Below, in pieces: positions 11,924 to 22,447 of a DNA stretch of 64,000 nt. The notes beneath the pieces are model-generated. The model was not told the origin of the DNA, did no database searches, and worked only from the letters and a program-made list of their open reading frames with translations. The position numbers were made by a program, and so were the translations under genes. This DNA is from Podaxis mareebaensis (lineage: Eukaryota > Basidiomycota > Agaricomycetes > Agaricales > Agaricaceae). The DNA lies in assembly GCA_018524725.1 (NCBI GenBank), contig JAEUWP010000002.1:62001-126000 (forward strand), written 5' to 3'. Within the stretch, counting starts at the first letter, position 1, and each line of letters opens with the position of its first letter.

Positions 11924-12599
11924 AGAGTTGTTACAAGCTTACCCCAACCATCCCATACCAATGTTATATATGTTATGGACCAGCCTAGCACCTCCCACTG
12001 CAACATCATTTACAATGCTCTAGTCCATAAGCTTGGACTTCCTAACACCTCCTGCTCTACTACCCAAGATATGGGTATACCAGCTGAAGACTCAACCTGC
12101 TACTGTAATAAAGCTTTTGCCAACCATTGCCTTCCTGGCCATGCTTCTTTATTCTCTGAAGACTGGCTGACACCTGGACCAATCTTCTATGAGACTGATT
12201 GCATGATGACAGAAATATTATGCATTGCCTGGGAGAATGCTCCCTTCACCCATGTCTTCGATCCCAATGGGTTATGCATCCAAATGATTCATAACAACTT
12301 TGACTCCACCTGGGCCCATGGTTGGAAGATGATTCCTTATGCTGGAGAACCTATCGTATTCCTCTATCCCTACATGATGTATCCACCCAAGATTGTCCCA
12401 CATATCATCAAATACAAAGTTGCCCACAGATTCTACTTTTGAGGAGTAGAAGTCTACTGTGTCAATCCTAACTCTGACAGCCCTCCAGCTATCCCTCCTC
12501 ATCACACACAGCTTCTGCCTCTCTGCAGCATTGACTCCAATGTTCCAGGCATTGATGAGTCAAACCCAGAAGAACCCATTGGTGATCCTCTGCCATACC

Positions 12600-12931
12600 T
12601 GAAAGAATGAGAGACTCAGTACCTTGTATGTGATATGAGAACTATATTATAGTAACTACCTGAAAGAATGAGAGACTACAAGCATATTAGTGTATGGTAA
12701 TGAGAGTAGTACTTGAAGCTACTCACCTCAGTACCTCATATGTGATACGAGAACTGAGGTGACACATCAGCCAACTATGCTTAAGTATTGACTATGCTAA
12801 GGGTCCTCTGATCTATCTACAGGTCAATTACATCATAGGTATAATTAGAGTAAATGATCCTCATGCTCAAAAGGCATGACAGGCAGGTTGTTCAGATTGC
12901 CATGTGTTTGTCCTAGACCCAAAATCTAACA
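12600..12931 (-). repeat. Copia 3' LTR
   Basis: 332 bp, same length as its partner at 26409-26740; adjoining polypurine tract on the internal side. Confidence 0.95.
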
Positions 12932-12938
12932 CTCCCCC

Positions 12939-13239
12939 TCAAACCATGGTGAGTTTGAGCTCGTGAGTGAAGTGTTTAACTTTAGGGGATGGGAGTGCCT
13001 TGGTGAAGATGTCAGTGACCATATTAGCAGTGGGACAATAGATGAGCTTGATTTTCCCTTCTTCGATGATCCATTGGATAAAGTGGTAGTGAATGTTGAT
13101 ATGTTTGGTGCATGCATGATATTGGTGGTCTCTGGCCAAGGTGATAGCAGACTGGTTGTTGGAATGGAGAGGGGTAGCAGTGAGAGTGGTGTCAAAGATC
13201 TGTGAGATGAGCGATCAAAGCCAGAGGGCTTCCTTGGCT
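12939..13239 (-). pseudogene. Copia RNase H tail beyond the G1 insertion
   Basis: Continues the copia frame after G1: NNQSAITLAR (DNQSA expected), then CTKHINIHYHFIQ and ANMVTDIFTKALP, the usual C-terminus of copia pol, with a stop at 12939-12941 close to the polypurine tract. Confidence 0.88.
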
Positions 13240-13244
13240 GCATG

Positions 13245-13891
13245 TGTTATGTAGAGACGGTTTCTACATGTCATCTCAGTGTGGAGAGATACTGTCCTAA
13301 GACACCCCAGCACTATTAAGTTCCTGAAGCGGAACGCCCATCCATTCTCCGGAGAGAACTAGAGGCTGGCTGGAAATCTCGCAGGGACTGCCTAGGGAGA
13401 GATATGACTTGTAAAGTTGCAGGCTACTCCATAGGTTTAGCTGTTACACCAGTTATCCTGTCGAGGCAGGTAGAGCTCTCACGTGGCAAGAAGATAAAGC
13501 GGAAGACAGTCCTCGCTATTCTCGTGCTATGTACAAGTGATCGTAAAGCTAAGTTCTACTTACTTTATGAGCTATCTAAATATGAGGGTGATTGCTATTC
13601 TACATGTCCTAAAGGAGAATCTTCATAGTTACTTCAGTACTCCGAGTATAGTGGACCGAGCCTGAAGTAAGATGAGATCTACAGAAGGCAAGCTATTATT
13701 ACATGACATATCACTGAGCCCGAGTGCTAAACATAGTGCATCTTCGGAAGATCCGAGGTAGAACCGAAGTTGCAGTGGAAGGCGAGTCAAGGTGGACACT
13801 TGGAGTCGGGAGGCAGGCAGGCAGCTGGTGAACGATGAGGCGGGAGTGTGAAAGAGGCATAAATGGTGGCAGAAGTGAAAGGAGTGTAACA
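13245..13891 (-). repeat. G1 3' LTR
   Basis: 647 bp. Differences from 21796-22442 fall mostly at present or inferred CpG, for instance TGTTATGTAG here against TGTTACATAG there, both derivable from TGTTACGTAG. Confidence 0.96.
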
Positions 13892-13925
13892 TCATCCCCT
13901 TTGTGTAATTGAACTCCAGATCGAT

Positions 13926-15563
13926 CTACCTATAACAAGTGTCGATCTTGGCAAGGTGTCACTTGGACTGATTTTGGATGGGGACGTTGTTAGTGGTGAC
14001 GTGTCGTCCTTCAGTCTGCTTCGTGATAGGATTAAAGGTATACTTGGTGGTGGTATTCTCTAATGCTCCACAATCACGAGGGATAGGTCGAGGGATAAGG
14101 GTGAAAGCGTCTTCGTATAACATATTCTGCTGTCCTCATTGGCTGAGAGTCAGAGCATTGGTGAGAAACCGGACACACTTCTTGGCTTCTTCGTATGTAG
14201 GGCTGTTAACAGGGGATTGATAGTGAGACGGAATGACAGGAGTCTGAGGATGTTGAATGCACTGCCAAGAGTGGTGATTTCGTCCTTGACAGAATCAGCA
14301 CATGTGGTTTGGACAGTCTGAGGCGATATGCCCTACTCCTAAACAAAGCCAACAGCCTTGTGCGTATACTCTGAGAAGATTGGGAGGGAGAAGTTTCGCG
14401 ACGGTGAGGGGAAGAGTTCGTCATTGAATGTGGTGTTCCCAATTGGGGTATTTGGAGATGGGGTTCAACTCTCCTTGCAGAGTCAAGACATTTATGAGGG
14501 TTGGTAAGTTCGGGTAGGTGGCAATGTCAGGCTTCTGTTCGACTGAAGCCTTAGCTCGAGACTGAAGGGTCTCTGGGATGAATGGGTCAGTTCATGCTCA
14601 ATGGGAATAGGCTCTTCCCTCAGCAACAAGGATTCCTTGATCTCGTTGATACTGCCAGGGATAGTTCTCTGGTGTAACCCGTGTTCGGCTTCCAGTATCT
14701 GTTGTACTGGACTCTCGAGACTGAGATACTCGATCCATCTCTGTGCATTGGGTGTGAGTGGAGGGGGAGGAGTTCGAGGTGGAAGAGTGTGTCGCAGCAT
14801 GCTTGCTTCCATACTGTTGATGGAGTGAGGTGATGAAGGCGGGGGTCTCTGTGGTTGAGGCAGCAGTGAGAAAGGTACATGCCTGTCTGACGAGGTTTTT
14901 CATGTACTGGACCTGATGTTGGGTTCTGTACTGTGAGGCGACGTTGTAGAGGGGTCGTGTTGCTCAGGTAGCTGCATCTCGGAAATTAAACCATAGCTTG
15001 TCTCCTGGTTCTGGGGCTGGTGGGTTCCAGCTTTGTGGGTCTGCAAGTACGTCGGCTGCGCTTGGATAACCAGCAGCCTGGGCGAGGGAGGTAGCAGTCT
15101 GGTAGATATGACTCGAGGGGTTATATGGATTGGAGATATCGGACGGATTTCCAGATGTTCATGGGTCCAGCACTCAATGGTGTTGTCCCGATGGATGACA
15201 ATCTGGGTTCCTTTGGGGAGTGGTGGCGAGGGCTTGTTGAAGGAAATTCTGATAGTTTTCATCTTCTGGAACAGTCATTGTGCGGTTTGGAAGACTGGCA
15301 TGTGGTGGATCGGAGGTAGGTGTTGTAGATGTTGGATGAGTGAATGAATGTTGATGGAACAGGTTGGTACTAGTGATTGGGGATGGTTTGCTCTGGATGG
15401 TAGCGAACTCGAGGTGGTCCGAGGGAGACGTCGCGATGTAGTCACCATCAGATCCTCTGGTTGGAGAGTCCCCATGGAGGAGCTCTGTGAAACTTTCCAT
15501 TCTGGATGTCACTGGCTCAATGGCGGCATAATTGTTGACAGAGAAGGAACTAGCATTTGACAT
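13926..15563 (-). pseudogene. G1 ORF3 with tandem zinc knuckles, downstream of pol
   Basis: ATG at 15561-15563 overlaps the pol stop by 14 nt in another frame. A single frame of 545 codons reaches TAG 13926-13928, interrupted by TGA at Arg-like positions. Near residue 400 it has CWLCLGVGHIASDC and, directly after, CX2CQGRNHHSWQC (its second residue a TGA), i.e. two CX2CX4HX4C knuckles. The N-terminal half is Ser/Thr/Pro-rich with a helical middle. No known family recognised; an RNA- or DNA-binding accessory protein is an inference. Confidence 0.75.
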
Positions 15564-18500
15564 GAGTATGTTTGGAAGTGGCAAGCCTTTGGAATGGGGG
15601 AATGAAATGTCTCTTTTTATACTCTACTAAAATCTTTGAAGTGTTCCTTGTCAAGTTTTCTTCATCTTCCCAAGTGTTGTCCGAGTTCAGATAACCTTTC
15701 CAGTGGACGAGATAGGCAGTTCGGCTTCGGCAAATTCTGTGGTTAATAATAGATTCAATTTCATACTCTTCTTCTCCGTCTATTAACTCCAGTTGAGAAG
15801 GCTCGGGTTCAGAGATATTCTGATCTGTCTTCTTGTATCGTTTCAAGAGAGAGACGTGGAATGTGGGGTGAAGTTTCCATGCGGTAGGTAGGGTGAGTTC
15901 ATATGCGAGTGGTCCTTTTCATTTCTTGACAGTAAAGGGACCATATCTTTGGGGGCGAATCTTTGCTTTCTGTTCCTGCAATGGGAGGTTTCTAGCATCT
16001 AGCCAAACTTTGTCACCTTTTTCATACATCTCAGTTCGAGGCGTCCTTCGGGCGATCATTCATTTAGCATTTTCCTTCATGACTTTTGCAGCATTGCATC
16101 AGGATTGATCTATATCAAATAGTCGTTCATTCGATGCAGGGGCATTGGTTCGAATGAGGAGTTCAGGAATGGGAGGGGGAATGTATCCGTAGAGAAGCTC
16201 AAATGGCGTCTTCTCATTTCCAGCATGTGTGGTCAAGTTATACTTGTATTCGAAGTGCAACAGTTTGTCAGCCCATGACTTGGGATCTTTGTAGCAATAT
16301 TTTGATAAGTATACTTCAAGTTCTTGATGTGAGCATTCTGTGGCTCCATCAGATTGTGGATGATAGGTGGTGGATAGTCGTAAATCGATTCCTAGGGCAG
16401 AATAAAATGCTTTAGCAGCTTTCCCTGCCCATCTTGGATCTCGATCTGCTACAATTGAGGCGGGAATTCCATAGCATGGATAGAAGTGCTTTGTCAGCAA
16501 GGTGGCTATGTCTTCGAAGGTCACTGTTTTCATAGTCGGTAGTACTAGTATCCCCTTTGTAAGTCCGTGGTCCACCACAGACAATACGGCATTGTAGCCT
16601 TCTGTGGTCTCAGGTAGACCTGTGACAAGGTCCATGGACACGTCTGTGAAGGGATGTAGTGATGGTGATGGCTCCAAGGGGTGAAGGGAAGGGTGATTGG
16701 GTCTTCTGTCAATATTAAATTGCTGACAGATATGGCAGCCTGTGATGTAATTTCAAACGAAGTCTCAAAGGCCTGGCCAATTGGTTTCTGTGCAGACTTG
16801 GCGAATTGTTTCATCAATACCTGGATGTCCTGCAGAGTGGTGATCATGATGTCTCATGAGGATCTCGCGTTTTTCATCTAACAATGGTTGTGATGGGGAA
16901 GGTGATTGTGATGCAGTCTGGAGTGATGGTGATGGAGGTGGTGTACTGTCTGCTGTGATAGCGTCGACAAAGAGCTCCTTCGGGAGGAGGACTCTGTCGA
17001 TGTTCTCTTTCGACTTGTCGACTTCATGGTCTGGTCATCTAGAGAGTGCATCAGCGACTGGTATTGCCTTGCCTGGATAGTGTTTGATGCGGAACTTGTA
17101 TTCTTGCAGTTCAACCCAGGTTCGGACATGTCATTTTGATAGTTTTCTGGTGTCTTGCCAGTGTCAGAGGTTGTCATGATCCAATCGAACTTCGATTTCA
17201 TAGGGAGTGGAATGCAGGTAGTGGCACCATTCATCGAAGGCTTGCTTGATTGCCAGGAGTTCCTTATTGGGAGTGGTGTAATTTCACTCTGTTGGGGTTA
17301 ATGACTTTGATCGGAATGCACATGGGTGTTCATTTCCGTTGTCATCTTTCTGGATAAGTACTCCACCAGTGGCATAATCGGAAGCGTCAGTCTCGACGAT
17401 GAAGGGTCTGGACGTATCTGGTGTACAAAGGAGAGGTTCTCTCTGGAAGGTCTCCTTCAAGGCTGTGAAGGCTTGCTCTGCAGTGTTATTCCATTCGAAG
17501 TTTTGGTTCTTTCAGAGGAGTGCATTGAGAGGGGCGCATAGGTGGGAATAGTGTTGTATGAACTTCCTATAAAAGTTAGCAAAGCCAATAAATTTCTGTA
17601 CATCTTGGACACATTTCGGTCTAGGCCAATCTTTGATACCAGCCAGTTTGTCTTTCGACATTCTGATCTGATTATGAGAGATGTTCATTCTGAGATATTC
17701 GACAGATGTCTGTTCGAATTTACACTTCTCGGGTTTGACATAGAGATCATTCTCTCTTAGCCTCTTCAGAACTTCACGAGTTTCTTTTCGTAAAGAAGAG
17801 AGGTCATTGGAGAAAATAAGGATATCATCCATGTAGACAATGACCACGGTGCGTCCGGGCTTGTCTATCAGGTCATGAAAGATATAGTCCATCATTGCTT
17901 GGAATGTGGCCAGGCTATTAGTCATTCCAAAGAACATGACATTCAGTTTGAAAAGACCAAAAGGGGTTCAGAAGGCGCCTTTCCATTGGTCGCCTTCTCG
18001 GATGCGGATATTGTTATATCCTGCATGAATATCAAGAGTAGTGAAATACTTGGCACCTTTGAGGCGATCTAGTATTCCAGAAATAGAAGGAATAGGATAT
18101 GCATTCTTCACCGTGAACCAGTTCAAATGTCTGTAATCCTGAACAGGTCACAGCTTTCCATCTTTCTTCGATATGAAGAAGAAGGGTGCAGCTTGTGGGC
18201 TTTCAGACTTCCTGATGTAACCTTTTCATTGGTTATCATCTAAGAATTGCTTTAACTCTAACAGTTCATTGTCCGTCAAGTGGTACAATTTAGCTGCTTC
18301 GGGTTTAAAGTCTGGTTTTAGGTCGATCTTGTGATCATACAGTTGTGAAGGAGGATATCTTTCCGATTCCTTTTCACTGAATAGGTTTAGGTAATCCCAA
18401 TAGACTTTTGGGACGATGTCCTTCAGATCCACTGACTTCTTTGAGCCGTGGTATGCCTGATAGGACTTCTGTGCTTCTGAGATCTTGGTATTGATCTCTA

Positions 18501-19278
18501 GGGTAGCATGTGCTAGGTCAAGCTGTGCTTCATAATTGAGTCTAGCTTTCCTGTGGACAGAATGCGGAACATTCTCAGTTGCCTTTTCAGCTAACTGGAT
18601 GTGGTCGATCTGGATCTCGTTTTTGGTATCCATGTTATCGATATTTATAGTAGGGATCTTAGATCTCCTATTTTGCCATCAAAAGGTTCTTTTCGACCAA
18701 TCAATGTCGGGGTTGTGTTTTTTGAGAAATGGGAGGCCGATGATCATCGGTCGCTCTCCAATTTCTGTGACATAGCAAGTAATGTCTATGTCACGATTAT
18801 CTATGTGTAGCTGCAATTCTGCTTGTGCAGTAATGGCATGGCCTACATTCATAGTACCGTCGACATTTCGTACTGGTATGGGTCTAGTCAAGGGTATCGT
18901 TCTTAACCCAAGCCGTTGAACGGTCAAGGGAGAGACAAAGTCTCCTTGTGCACTACTGTCAAGTAGCGGGTAAATAGTAGCAACTGTGGAAGAATTCAGA
19001 TTCTTTAGTATGGCTGGGATATACAGGGATTTGTTGTTGGTCGATGCTGACAAACAGATTTCAGCTATCATCAGCTCGGTGGAAGAGTGGGTAGTCGAAA
19101 TCTGATCTGAGTTCGAATCTGTAACCAGTACAGGAGATTCTCTAGACAGTTTCCTACTCTCTATTTTATGAGCAAGATATTTTCGAGCAGTCCAACAGGA
19201 GTCATAATGGTTCTGTATATCGAAAGGAGGTTCAAGGTTCATACTAGAATTCGAAAACTCAGAAGGACTCAGAGGCAT
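15550..19278 (-). pseudogene. G1 pol: protease, RT, RNase H, integrase, chromodomain (1242 codons, TGA stops)
   Basis: ATG 19276-19278 lies 5 nt after the gag TAG, in another frame. Order seen: protease (YPLLDSSAQGDF), RT with intact VYMDDILIF (DD codons at 17824-17829), RNase H, integrase (ADRDPRWAG, then TTYHPQSDGATECSHQ), chromodomain (YEIESIINHR...YLVHWKGY) just before TAG 15550-15552. The whole 3.7 kb is one frame; every break I checked is TGA at an Arg position (for example KL-stop-PVQDY, GAF-stop-TPFG, LSR-stop-PDHE). Confidence 0.93.
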
Positions 19279-19283
19279 TGCCT

Positions 19284-21626
19284 CTACTCTGGTCCTTGCG
19301 GAAAAGACTGTTGCTCTTCTTCAATGATTTTGGCCATTGCATGGTTAGCCAGTTCGTTTTGATCTTCAGCAGTCATTTCAGTGAAAGCAACCTTAATTGC
19401 ATTAAGGGTGTTGAGACGGGATGGAGAAGGGTTGGAAGAAGAAGAAGGAGAGGGACGTGATCGGTTCAAAGAAGAGGAGGGGGTCGAGGCCGATGGCTGA
19501 GAGGAAGGTCATTTTCCCTTTTGGAATTGTCTCTGATTCATCGGAGATTGTCGGTTCCTTTGGAGGGGGCATGAGTGCACCCAGTGGTTCATGTTACCAC
19601 AGGTGATGCATGCTCCACGTTTCATTCGGTCTTTCTGTCGATCTGTCAGGATGGCATTTACTGAGATGCCTTGTTTAGTGTAGTCGTCTTCATCCGAGGA
19701 GAAATCGGGGATTTCTTCTTTGTCTCCAGAAGAGAATTCTTCAAGCACGTCGATATCCATGGGTTCGCCTGGTGGGAGTTGGTGCTCTTTGTAGACGAAT
19801 TTGTTTCGAGGGGCGTCGTTAAAGGCGTCGTTGAAATAAGATAATTGGGAAGAAGGTCCTCTACTGGTCTTGCGCATCTGATATTGCTGGAAGTTATTAA
19901 CAATCCTAGCGATGTCAGCTTGCCATTGGGCATAGGTAGTGGGAGGTTGAGTCGTTAAATAGAGTTGTCGTTGTACCCAGTCGGGAATAGAGTCGACATA
20001 GAGATGAACTTTGTGATTGTCGTTGGTAATGTTCGCTTGACTCAGAAGGTAGGTGAACATTTGATTGAAAACAGTGATGTCCATTTTGGAGATGTTGAGA
20101 CGAGCACGTCGAAGCTTTTCAGTAGCTTGCATGGCTTCAATCTTCGGTTTGAAATGGTCTTCAAGTCAGATATTGAAATCGTGCCAAGTACCATACTCAT
20201 AGGTGTTATTGGTGGTATTCCACTTTTCTTTCATAAAAGTGTTGCAGAATCCGGCGGCGTTGCCTTTGGTCATGTACTGGAGCATGTAAAGGATTTTCTT
20301 TCGGTCATCGATGTTATTCTGCACATTTTGAAATGCAGCTCGATGGTCATCGAAGATGAGTCGAAGTTGATCCTGGAATGTTTGGAAGTTACGAGGTTCA
20401 CCATCAAATGGTTGAATCTTCGGGGCCTTGGGTGTGGCCATAACTGCATTCTGTTGATGAGTGGATGGTCCTTGTGGTGGGTTAGGAGGAGGAGGAGATG
20501 GTGGTTGATTAAACGGAGTCGAGGTCGATGATGTAGTACCTGATACTCTCGGTGTCAGATGAGTTGGTCTCTGTAGGTGTGTCTGATCGATAGGTAACTC
20601 TGGCCTCTGTGTCTCTATAGTAGATCGGCTCAGAGGTGTAGTATCGGTCAGCGTTGGGGTTTGGGATGAATATGATTGTGACTCGTTGGTTCCAAAGGTA
20701 TCTGAGGTTCGTGTAATGGGTACTGAGGGTAAAGTTTGCATCTCTGGGTACCTCGAGGAAAGCTGTGTATCCGGTCCTTGCCACAAGTGTGGAGATAGGG
20801 GTGAAGGTGTATCAATCTGGGTCTCGGGTTGTACACTCGTTGCAGATGCAAACGTAGAATTCTGTGATTCTGACTGCTCGGTTAGTGATGTGGTATGCCT
20901 GTGCGAAACAGTTCGGGTAGTGTTGGTTGGGATTGGTTCTGGGGTTGACGGTCGAGTCAAATGATATGATGGTGGTTCGATAGTCCGGAATCATTGCAGT
21001 GGGTTCGAGGGTTCGGACTCTCTGGTAACTGTCTGCTTGGCTGAAAGGGAGATGGTTGAGGTAGTAGTTAAGTGAGGGGGTACTGGTGTAGTTGTGTGCT
21101 GACGATGGCTCAAATGGCATTCAAAAGCTCTGAGAAGTGCTTCAGCTTGGTCAATCTCTCGAGGGGAACCTGTCCAATGGAGATATAGACTCTGGGCTTG
21201 CTTGGCCTGCTGAAAGCGTTCTTCGAACTGTGCGAAGAGAGTGGGATGTTCGATGAAGGTGGGAAGAGTCTCAAACTGCCAGCTGTGCTGGAGCTTGTAG
21301 CAAAGAAGGATGTCAGTGTCTTGGTAGACACTGAGTGGAGATTCGGGAAGTTCTGCTTCACCTTCTCGTGAGTAATGGAGGGTGTAGTAGACTCCTAGTA
21401 GTTCTCGTTTTGTGTAAGATTTGCCGTCAATAAGGATTATATTCTCTGTACCGTGGGTGTAGTTGTTGAGTCGATTTCGAAAGTCGCTCTCAGAGCATGC
21501 TCTCTGAAGGAGGTTTTGGATTTCTGCGAAGCAGGAATCAGAGAAGGGTCGGTAAGAAGGAGGGGGGAGTCGAGGGTACGGATTGGATGGTGTATGCCTA
21601 GTAATAGGCAGGGGTAAACGAGACAT
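19284..21626 (-). pseudogene. G1 gag (780 codons, three TGA stops)
   Basis: ATG 21626. A long N-terminal region and a Pro/Ser/Thr-rich linker precede a capsid-like part (KIQPFDGEPRNFQTFQDQL) and a zinc knuckle CITCGNMNHWVHSC (CX2CX4HX4C). TGA stops occur near 20988, 20163 and 19509, at likely Arg codons; otherwise a single frame down to TAG at 19284-19286. Packages element RNA in the cytosol if ever translated whole. Confidence 0.9.
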
Positions 21627-21660
21627 GTTGGATGACGGTCCAGACGAAAGGTCAGAGGGT

Positions 21661-21732
21661 GCTCCACTGAAGTTATCTTGCAGGAGACTTTGGTTGAGGA
21701 TGCTCCACTGAAATTATCTTGCAGGAGACTTG
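21661..21732. repeat. G1 leader direct repeat
   Basis: GCTCCACTGAA.TTATCTTGC and the following bases occur at 21661 and 21702 (41-bp offset, about 31 bp each), between primer site and gag start. Confidence 0.8.
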
Positions 21733-21781
21733 GGTCAACTCGTAGCCATGAGGATGAAAGAGAAAGAAAGGAGTGGAAGTA

Positions 21782-21793
21782 TAGCTTTACGAT
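21782..21793 (-). promoter_or_regulatory. G1 self-priming primer-binding site
   Basis: On the minus strand ATCGTAAAGCTA, two bases from the 5' LTR end, is the exact complement of TAGCTTTACGAT in the LTR (13540-13551), located at the expected RNA start about 31 nt after a TATA-like box. Same layout as G2 and G3. Confidence 0.75.
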
Positions 21794-21795
21794 TC

Positions 21796-22442
21796 TGTTA
21801 CATAGAGACGGTTTCTACACGTCGTCTCAGTGCGGAGAGATACTGTCCTAAGACACCCCAGCACTATTAAGTTCCTGAAGCAGAATGCCCGTCCATTCTC
21901 CAGAGAGAACTAGAGGCTGGCTGGAAATCTCGCAGGGACTGCCTAGGGAGAGATACGACTTGTAAGGTCGCAGGCTACTCTGTAGGTTTAGCTGTTATGC
22001 CAGTTATCCTGTTGAGGCAGGTAGAGCTCTCACACAGCAAGAAGATAAAGCAGAAGACAGTCCTCACTATTCTCGCACTATGTACAAGTGATCATAAAGC
22101 TAAGTTCTACTTACTTTACGAGCTATCTAAATATGAGGGCGATTGCTATTCTACATGTCCTAAAGGAGAATCTTTGTAGTTACTTCAGTACTCCAAGTAT
22201 AGTGGACTGAGCCTGAAGTAAGATGAGATCTACAGAAGGCAAGCTATTATTACATGACATATCACCGAGCCTGAGTGCTAAACATAGTGCATCTTCGGAA
22301 GATCTGAGGTAGAACCGAAGTTGCAGTGGAAGGCGAGTCAAGGTGGATGCTTGGAGTCGGGAGGCAGGCAGGTGGCTGGCAAACAATGAGGCGGGAGTGT
22401 GAAAGAGGCATAAATGGCGGTGGAAGCGAAAGGAGTGTAACA
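21796..22442 (-). repeat. G1 5' LTR
   Basis: 647 bp. On the minus strand TATTTAGA lies about 31 bp upstream of the segment complementary to the primer site (22091-22102; intact version in the other LTR at 13540-13551). Confidence 0.96.
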
Positions 22443-22447
22443 GCATG

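Larger units (their letters stand above)
13245..22442 (-). mobile_element. Gypsy G1: youngest-looking chromodomain LTR retrotransposon (9198 bp)
   Basis: LTRs 13245-13891 and 21796-22442 (647 bp each), ends TGTTA...TAACA on both strands, flanked by GCATG (13240-13244, 22443-22447). Three consecutive minus-strand ORFs: gag 21626-19284, pol 19278-15550, ORF3 15563-13926. CpG content is clearly higher than in surrounding elements and the RT active site is intact, but gag, pol and ORF3 each hold CGA-to-TGA stops. Polypurine tract AAAGGGGATGA adjoins the 3' LTR at 13892. Confidence 0.96.
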
